64,000 nucleotides of DNA from Amborella trichopoda (taxonomy: Eukaryota; Streptophyta; Magnoliopsida; Amborellales; Amborellaceae): assembly GCF_000471905.2 (NCBI RefSeq), contig NW_006500178.1:1377491-1441490 (forward strand). The letters are read 5' to 3'. The position numbers were made by a program, and so were the translations under genes. The notes beneath the pieces were generated by a model. That model was given only the letters and a program-made list of their open reading frames with translations, ran no database searches and was not told where the DNA came from. Below, one piece after another: positions 56,590 through 64,000 of this stretch (position 1 is its first letter; every line of letters begins with the position of its first letter).

Positions 56590-59452
56590 GGGAAATTATC
56601 AGAAATATACTTTAATTTTTGCTTAATTGAAAAAAAACCCTTAACTTTTGTAAACCTTGCCCACACTATTTTTCTTCAATTTTTGTATATCTTGACCAAA
56701 ATAGTCTTCACGGTAGTCGTATTACCGTGAAGATCGCATTACAGTGCTTTAAGTACCGTAATGAATACCACATTTTATACGTCATTTATAAAGTAATGAT
56801 AACTCAAAGGGTTATTATGGCACTCGAATTACTGTAATACTGCCTAACTTGAAGCCTTTCTCTCTCCTCTTCTCTATTTTCTCCCTCATCTTGTGGGGGG
56901 ACTAGCTTGCCCTACTCTCCTGATATTAAAATGAAGGTTTGTTTTCTCTCTATATACCGATATACTCATATCTCCTAAATCCTATCTTGGGCATTGTGTA
57001 GTGATCTCAAGAACCCCTTAGCTTGCGGAACCGAGAATCCCAAATATCGAGATTCCACCCAAGATCGTGTACTCAATTAGCCAAATGCGACGTAGATGAA
57101 TGCAACTATAAATTGAGTGCGAAAAATACAGAAAACATAAAAAACACACCACAATAACATATGATTTACGTGGTTCACCCCGTAAGGCTATATCCACGGC
57201 CTCGACAACTAGAAATCCACTATCACAGTGAAGATTACAGTTTTGAGTTACAAGAGATAATACCTATCTCTAAATATTGATAAAAAACCATCATCGATCT
57301 TCCCTTCTAAACCCGATATCCCGACCGAGCAACACCGTCAATTAACCTATTTCCCACAGCAATGCCGCTACCAAAAAGATAATTTCGAGAGCAATATAGA
57401 TATTTTCTCTCGCTAGAGGTGGAAGTTAACTAACCTAAAACTCATGAGAATACCGCCCCTCTCTCAGAGGCCATATCTCTCTCTCTCGGAGACTCATCTC
57501 CATATTGGAGATCCATTCCCATAACCCTCAAAGGGGTGAACCCTCAAAGGATAGGTATTACGTCATCCTTCACTCTATTATAACGATATCCCTTTTTTGC
57601 TTCCCAAGAAAGTCAAATTTCTATTTTCCATAATACCCTAATCTTTAGAAGAAGACATGGGTATAGTGATTTAGCTAACACCAAACCCAACAATCTCCAC
57701 GTTGATAGCGAAATCACCATAATTGCCTTGACAACTTTCATTTAATAGATTTATTGTCTTCATACTTACCTTTATTGTGGAATTTTCACAAACACTTTGC
57801 CTTTACATTTCTTTCCACCTCAAACTATGGATATTTCTTGGTTTCTTCTTCCTTGCTTCTATTGTGAATTTTTTACAAACAATTTTCCTTCATATTTCTC
57901 TACCTTGAGCCATGTATCTATCAAAGTCCACCATTCATCATTTTCTTAATGCAAGTCTTAGCCCTGTATACACCTCATACTCTGATACCAATTGTAGTGA
58001 TATCGAGAACTCCTTAGCTTGCGGAACCAAGAATCCCAAATACCGGGATCGCATACAAGATCGTATACTCAATTGGCCAAATGCGAAGTAGAAGAATACA
58101 ACTATAAATCGAGTGCAAAAAATAAAACAAATATAAAAAACACATCACAATAACACATAATTTACGTGGTTCACCCCGTAGGGCTACATCGACGGCCTCG
58201 GCAACTAGAAATCCACTATCACAATGAAAAGTTACTAGAGATAATACATATCTCTAAACATCAGTAAAAAATCGGCACCGATCTTTCCTTCTAAGCTCGG
58301 TCTCCCGATCGAGTAACACTGTCAATCAACTTCTTTCCTACCACAATGCGCTATTAGAAAGATAACCTCGAGAATAATATAGAGATTATCTCTATCTAGA
58401 AGTAGAAGTTAACCAACCTAAAACTCATAAGAATACTGTCCTTCTCTCAGAGGTTATGTCTCTGTCTCTTGGAGACCCATCTTCATATTGGCGATTCATT
58501 CCCATAACCCCCAAAGGGGTGATCCTCAAAAGATAGATATTATGTCATTCTTCAATTTATAATAAAGATATCACTTTCTTGCTTCCCAAGACAGTCAATT
58601 TTCTATTTCCCATAATACCCTAATATTTAGAAGAAAATATGGGTATGATGATTTAGCTATCACCAAACTCAACACATTGATGTAACGTAGCATTTTTCTC
58701 TCTCTTGGATTCCTTGTGGTTTTGCTTTGTTTCTCTCTCATGGATTTGATGTTTTTGTCCCCTAGTATTTCTCTTACTTTTTCCTCTTGTTGTTTGGGTG
58801 TTTTTCTCTCTTTAATTCTTAGGTGTTTACCCCTTCTCTCAAATGGATGTTTTTATACCTTTTTTCGAGTGTTTAGGTGTTTTTCTCTTTCTCTCTCTTG
58901 ACTATTTTCTTCTCCTTCTCTCCCCCAAGTGTTAAGGCGTTTTCTTGGTTTCGCTCTCTTTCTCACGAGTCATTTTGGGCTTTTCCCTCCTCTTTCATGG
59001 CGCTTTCTTCTCTTCCAAGGCCATTTGTATTCACATTCACTTTATCTCTCATGGGGCATTCATCCTATAGTTTTTATTCCATCTCAACTCTATTATTCTT
59101 CCTTTTTTTATGTTTCTTTCTCTTGTATTTTTTTTTTTATTGTAGAGCATGAGGTTCAAGAGCTTCAATGTGTATGCTGGTTGAGACCCTTCCAGGGTGT
59201 GTTGTGGTCTTGAAAGTACCATAATGCTTAGCTTAGTCATTACGATACTTAAAGTACCGTAATGTTTAGTCTGATCATTACGGTATTTAAAGTACCGTAA
59301 TGCAATCTTCAGGATAATACAACTACTGTGAATACTATTTGGTAAAAAAAAAACTATCAAAATTGAAGAAAAAGAGTGTGGACGAGATTTATGAAAGTTG
59401 AAGGTTTTTTTTCAATTAGGCAAAAATTAAGGTACATTTCTTATAATTTCCC
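56590..59452. mobile_element. MULE-type element containing an LTR element
   Basis: ~190-bp inverted repeats: left GGGAAATTATCAGAAATATA, right (reverse) GGGAAATTATAAGAAATGTA, continuing AATTTTTGCTTAATTG and CCACACTATTTTTCTTCAAT. Subterminal copies of TACCGTAATG occur on both sides (56700-56840; 59215-59310). Own sequence is about 1.18 kb with a CT-rich middle (58690-59150). Weak 9-bp TSD (AACGATATA/AAAAATATT). No transposase. Confidence 0.8.
56997..58674 (-). mobile_element. TRIM-like short LTR element, perfect 5-bp TSD
   Basis: LTRs 56997-57692 and 57993-58674 start TGTAGTGAT and end CCAACA/TCAACA. CATTG duplicates at 56992-56996 and 58675-58679. On the - strand TGGTATCAGAG (57980-57990) matches the initiator-Met tRNA primer-binding site, two bases from the LTR; a purine-rich stretch with ACGTGGAGAT (57693-57702) precedes the other LTR. 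The 300-bp interior codes for nothing. About one in eight positions differ between LTRs over the first 125 bases compared by eye, so the insertion is old. Structure is complete but non-coding; copia-like by end motifs. Confidence 0.88.
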
Positions 59453-59459
59453 AAAAATA

Positions 59460-60780
59460 TTCTTTAAAAAGGGATGTACAATATCACCCATTTAGGTCCT
59501 CTCCTTAAATTTCCCTCCATCTATCCCATCTCATTAGCTATTTTCTAACCCTATTTTCATCATTTAAATTTTAGAAAGAAATTAGTCTATTTTAAATTGT
59601 GTGATTGGGTATAGAAGTTCTCTCTCTCTCTCTCTCAAATTTTGGTTTTTTTAAAAAAAAATATGGCGCTCCTCAAAAATTGAGAAAGGAAATGTAAGAG
59701 ACAAAAACATTATTTACGTCACACATAATTTCAAAAAAAAGGAGGACATCTAAAGCTCCTAAAAATCTTATCAAAAGCTCTTAGAATTTGGGATTTCTCT
59801 TGCCTTTTTATTAAATTAGATAATAATCAATTTTATATATCGCTACCAAATATGATACCATCTCTCTATTTCTATAGTGTCTATATAGACAAATATGATA
59901 TTTTTGGGTAATTCAATGGGGATGATGAGCCCCTACCCATTTTTGAAATGGATAGTGGTTTTTTAATGCGTTAGGTGAGAACGGAATCCTAAACTTTAGG
60001 TCAGGCACAAGTGGTGCTACCACCACAACCCCAACCCATTCTTGATACAAAATATAGTTTATACTACCTTAATTGTACACACACACTCTCTTCCCTTAAA
60101 TATGGAAATGTATCATGCAATCTCCATAGAATTAAGGTGCTTTCTTATTTTCATGACGTGTGTCCACCCCTCAACTCCACTTAACTTTAATAGTAAAATT
60201 TGCCATGTGAAGTAGTGATACTATTTACCCATTCACAAAGTTAAAATAAATTTTAGGAGTATGAAAGTATGTCATTAAAAACATAAAATTTCTTAAGCAC
60301 TTTTAATAATATCAGGGATTTATGATTAGAAATAAAACATATAAAATAATTTAAATGATCATAAAAAGTAATAAGAAAGGGTTTGTCACAAAAAATATTC
60401 AATGTATTTAAGAAAAAATAAATGATAAAAGATAGATACCTTTTTCATCTCATCGTATCAATAGAATATTTTTTATATATCTACGACTTCATAATAATAA
60501 ATGTGAAAATTGGTCATAATCTATTTTTTAGGCATATAACTTTCTAAAACTTGGTCATAATCTATTTTTCGGGCATAGAACTTTCACCAAAATTTCAATG
60601 TCACATTCAATTTGCTAACAAAGCAAGCTGATGAGTTATGGGAAAAAAAAATTAAAAGTGTGAGAAGTTAATGTAAAAAATAAGAACTTCTTTGCGATTT
60701 ATTCTCAGCCAATTACATAATAATATGCATGATGTTAAAGTTATCAAAAAATAAATATTAAATAAATAAACAAAATTTTT
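59460..60780. other. no gene recognised
   Basis: AT-rich with TC-rich patches. CTTGGTCATAATCTATTTTT (about 60550) is a duplication of GGTCATAATCTATTTTTTAG (about 60512). 60137-60190 resembles 61272-61325. Confidence 0.4.
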
Positions 60781-60784
60781 GACA

Positions 60785-60962
60785 TACCTTTGAAGCTTTT
60801 TAGAGATGTATATAGCATCATTAAGCATAACGAATACAATAACAATACCTGCACAATAACAAACAAATAAAAATATTTTGAAGCTTTTTAGAGATGTATA
60901 TAGCATCATTAAGCATAATGAATAAAATAACAATACCTGCACAATAATAAACAAATAAAAAT
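60785..60962 (-). repeat. ~95-bp tandem duplication with exon-like core
   Basis: Two copies of TTTGAAGCTTTTTAGAGATG to TACCTGCACAATAA. On the - strand each core follows TTATTGTGCAG (a good splice acceptor) and reads VIVFVMLNDAIYISKKLQ or close; the copy at 60788-60850 ends AAAG/GTATGT, a good donor. Could be a relict short exon or coincidence; no neighbouring exons found. Confidence 0.5.
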
Positions 60963-61537
60963 ATTTATAAAAATGGACAATTCAATAAAAAAAAACTCTA
61001 AAAGATATCAAATACTAATAAACATAAATAATATAATAATAATGCATACTCTCCCTCTCCGTCTTTCTCTCTCTATATATGATGGGAGCACGCCTCTTTA
61101 AACCACTTTCTCTCACGCCTCAATTAAAATCTTAATCTTATTAAATATCATGTAATTTCCTCTCTACCTATCATTGTCCTCTCCTAGTCTACCTCTTCCT
61201 AAAAATACGTCTCTCTCCCTCATTTTCAAAGATGGACCAAATAATAAGTCAACAATCTTATAACCTCTATAGTATTAGGGTCATTTTTTATTCTTGTGAT
61301 ATGTGTCCACTCTTTAACTCTCGCTTAATAATGTAGTATAGATAGTATAGATAAATGAAAAGTAAAAAGCTATGAAACACATAGAATTGTCTAATCCTGT
61401 GAGAAAATGAGAATTCGAGGCTATGAAACACTAAAGAATTGCCTAATCCAAGAGGAGAGAGAAAGATTATCATCTTGTTATATGGATCAGAGAATTATTG
61501 CCTTTATAGATTATATTTGTGCCTGTTCGCTAGAAAT

Positions 61538-61790
61538 TGTAGAATAGATGGGACTTCTCACTGTTAAAGATCAGATTTCTATTAGCAACATCCGTTCATG
61601 AAAGTTACTTACCATACTGTTACTAACTCTTTCAGCAATCAAACTCCATGTAGCGTGACATGACACCTATTTTGCCAGTGGATGATTGCTGTACAGCAGA
61701 TAGGAAAACTGGTGATAACTATCGTATTTAAATATGGTAATTACGGGCTGGACCAAATTTATGGAAAATTTATTCGGATATCTAGTTGTT
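61538..61790. repeat. direct duplication, copy 1
   Basis: GATGGGACTTCTCACTG, AGATCAGATTTCTATTAGCA to TACGGGCTGGACCAAATTTA recurs at 62455-62706; similarity continues past the MITE at 61794-62188 to about 62385. Confidence 0.8.
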
Positions 61791-61793
61791 TTG

Positions 61794-62188
61794 GGTGACG
61801 TTTTTATAAGCTTGCAACCTTACAAAATCCAATTAAAGTACACCCTCCAATTTTATTATATCAAGTAATTTTGGTGTAAAAAATTATTACGATTGTTTAA
61901 AAATCTATTTTTATATCTAATTATAAAATTTCAAATTAAAAAAAAGGTTAAAATCAAGTAGATTTATAAACATACGAAAATCTAAAAAATGGAAGGTCTA
62001 GATAATGTGTTGCAAGATGCATTGTTTCTAAGATTCAAAATAATTTAATTTTTTCATATTCATACATCTCGATGTCGAGATGATCAGTTAGAGGGTTTTT
62101 CAATATTAAAACAATATTTTCCAATAGATTTTTGAGGTGCATCTTTAGTTTTACATTTTAAGGTTGCAACTTTATATAAACATTTTTC
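61794..62188. mobile_element. family A MITE inserted in duplication copy 1
   Basis: Starts GGGTGACGTTTTTATAAGCT, ends TATATAAACATTTTTC; flanks AGTTGTTTT and ATTTGGTTT (7/9). The second duplicate has no element here. Confidence 0.8.
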
Positions 62189-62347
62189 ATTTGGTTTTGT
62201 ACAATTTTGCCTCTATGCTTGACGTTGAAAATATCAGACCTCTTTGTATTTTTCTCTTTGTATTTTTCTTTTTAAATTTTTTGAAGTGTACAGACCGGTT
62301 TCGTACTAAAAACATTAGACCGGTTATGACACTAGAAGTTATTTATA

Positions 62348-62444
62348 AGGGAATGGTTTGTATAAGGCTGAGGCCCTAACCGATGGCAGGTGCAATAACG
62401 ACGAAAGATGTTTTACTATCATTAATCATCTTTGTGATGGTACG
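62348..62444. mobile_element. family B MITE fragment
   Basis: GGGAATGGTTTGTATAAGGC and TGAGGCCCTAACCGATGG, then CATCTTTGTGATGGT; the remainder is missing. Confidence 0.5.
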
Positions 62445-62454
62445 TTCTGACTTT

Positions 62455-62706
62455 CAATAGAATGGATAAGACTTCTCCCTTTTAAGGATCAGATTTCTCT
62501 TAGGAATCACATCCGTCAATGTAAGTGACTGATCTTACAGTCACTAACTCTTTTAGCAAACTCAATCCATCTACGTGACACGACACCTAGTTTGAGAGTG
62601 CATGATTGAAGCGCAGCAAACAAGAAAAATTGCGATCAGCATCGCATTCATATATGGTATTTACGGGCTGGACCAAATTTATGGAAAATTTACTCGGAGG
62701 TCAATT
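62455..62706. repeat. direct duplication, copy 2
   Basis: Matches 61538-61790, with the same TTACGGGCTGGACCAAATTT segment; downstream AGTGTCGGACCGATCTACTT matches AGTGTACAGACCGGTTTCGT after the MITE in copy 1. Confidence 0.8.
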
Positions 62707-62870
62707 TCTTTTTGTCCAATTTTGTTATTCGAGTCGATAATGGAAACATCTAACTGTTTTTTTAATTTTATTTCTTAATTTTTTTTGTAAGTGTCGGACC
62801 GATCTACTTCTAGGAGCATTGGACCGGCAAAGACATTATAATTTTTAGCAAACACATTATAATTTCTAAA

Positions 62871-63487
62871 GGGTATGGTTTCTATGAGGCTAGGCCCTAA
62901 CCAATCAATGTAAGGCATACCTTCATAGTGCCGAAACATGTTTTATTTAATATAAAAAATCTTTGTGATAGCCTAAAAATTTATTTTTATATCTAAGGAA
63001 AAGTATATAATGAGACCATCTATCTTTGGTACAAGGTGATTATAATAAATCTTGACCATTAGATGTGAAATTGAGTGGCTGCATTTATTTCATTGACCAT
63101 GCACAAAGTTTGAAAGAATTTTTCTCGAACTTTGTGACATACCCAAGCTATCAGATCTCATATTAGATGGTTGTAAGCAAATTGTGACCTCCCTATTCAA
63201 AAGATAAATGGTTTCAATGTATACAATCCCTATATCTAATTATAAAAATTAAAGATTAAAAAACAATAGATTGAGCGGATCTATGAATACTTGAAATTCT
63301 TGAAAATTGATGTTTTAATTAATACATTACAAGATGCATTATTTCCAAGACGTGAAATTTATTCTTCTCATGTCCATACATCTTGAGGTCGAGATGATCG
63401 AATTGTTTTTAACGTCCAAACAACCTCTTCTTGTACTGTTTTGAGATGCTGATTGTTTAAGGCCTCAACTTTATATATTTTTTTTCC
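62871..63487. mobile_element. family B MITE split by a family D MITE
   Basis: Starts GGGTATGGTTTCTATGAGGC, ends AAGGCCTCAACTTTATATAT and a T-run. Interrupted exactly at TATATCTAA by the D element. Confidence 0.8.
62997..63230. mobile_element. family D MITE nested in family B, perfect 9-bp TSD
   Basis: Left GGAAAAGTATATAATGAGAC, right (reverse) GGGATTGTATACATTGAAAC; TATATCTAA flanks it at 62988-62996 and 63231-63239. Removing it restores the normal B body. Confidence 0.92.
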
Positions 63488-63489
63488 AT

Positions 63490-64000
63490 TTTTTAAATGA
63501 TCTTAAAAAAGAGCAGCTAGTGTAGTACAATATCTCTAATATCGGACAGCCCTACTGCCAACTGATTCTTCCTCTAATATCAAGTTGTGTTCAAGGTGGT
63601 TTACTGTGGTTGGCCCTCAATCTCGACGACTCAGGGATAGGACTTGACCCGGGTTTGGGGACCGCTCCCTCAAAAAACCACGTGTTGGTGAGACGCGCAG
63701 ATAGGTGACCAACAGTGAGGGAGATTTTTTGTGTGGCAAGGGATTCAAACACTTAACCTCACCGCGATTTGGGTTCATGGACACGTCTGGGCTCTCAGGA
63801 GCCCACTTAGACCAGACAATGAAAGCCCCTTTCTCCTCAGCTCGATTCGACGCTGATTCCCTTGACTCACACTGCGTCTTATTAAATACACATATATGTA
63901 AGAAGGCTAAATGGTGGTTCATTAATTCCGGCTTATCCTTAAGGAGCGGTCTTGATGGGTATGGAAGAAGAGACGGTCGGTAATGATTGGTCGACGAAGA
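63490..64000. other. GC-richer unclassified stretch at the window edge
   Basis: 63600-63870 is markedly GC-richer than its surroundings and open in both orientations (63617-63922 -, 63705-63983 +). Neither translation resembles a family I know. GGCAAGGGATTCAAACACTT is a sequence type common in plant repeats, so a further transposon continuing outside the window is likely. Confidence 0.35.

Noticed and set aside
58716-59213. Overlapping F/S/L-rich ORFs
   Set aside because: CT-rich filler of a MULE; similar CT-rich ORFs occur in the arms of the other MULEs (42767-43087, 43850-44113).
63617-63983. Overlapping ORFs on both strands at the window edge
   Set aside because: Open on both strands because the patch is GC-richer; no domain recognised and it probably belongs to a repeat continuing outside.

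Overview
This is nuclear DNA from a flowering plant. It is AT-rich, gene-poor and packed with small transposons. The plant assignment rests on two spliced genes of the WAT1/UMAMIT (nodulin MtN21, EamA-type) transporter family, a plant pentatricopeptide-repeat (PPR) fragment, and typical plant MITEs, MULEs, hATs and short LTR elements. I cannot name the species.

Only two genes look intact, and they point towards each other. Gene 1 (+ strand, 11702-18303) and gene 2 (- strand, 29497-34518) each have seven exons. Exon lengths are 173/63/117/253/156/152/157 and 173/63/117/256/156/152/169 with the same phases, giving proteins of 356 and 361 residues. Both start codons directly abut a purine (GA) tract. 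They are an inverted, tail-to-tail paralogous pair. A short copy of exon 1 lies just upstream of gene 2 beyond a (GA)n tract.

The rest is repeat-derived. At 640-2310 there is a scrambled minisatellite. Across 190-63490 lie about two dozen copies of ~380-400 bp MITEs, many with 9-bp target duplications. They share a body but carry one of three palindromic end modules (families A, B, C). A second ~220 bp family (D) and others are mixed in, several inside introns of both genes. At 19259-28060 there is a nested hAT insertion and a hAT-related block whose end sequences have expanded into satellite arrays. At 38949-39568, 42637-44291 and 56590-59452 are three Mutator-like elements. The second carries a PPR gene fragment (Pack-MULE type). 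The third holds a 1.68-kb LTR element with a perfect 5-bp target duplication. Another LTR fossil lies at 52065-53660. A 46737-48487 hAT has perfect 8-bp target duplications and a tRNA-like module. At 61538-62905 a direct duplication has one copy split by a MITE.

All coordinates and repeat comparisons were made by eye, so edges of degraded repeats are approximate.
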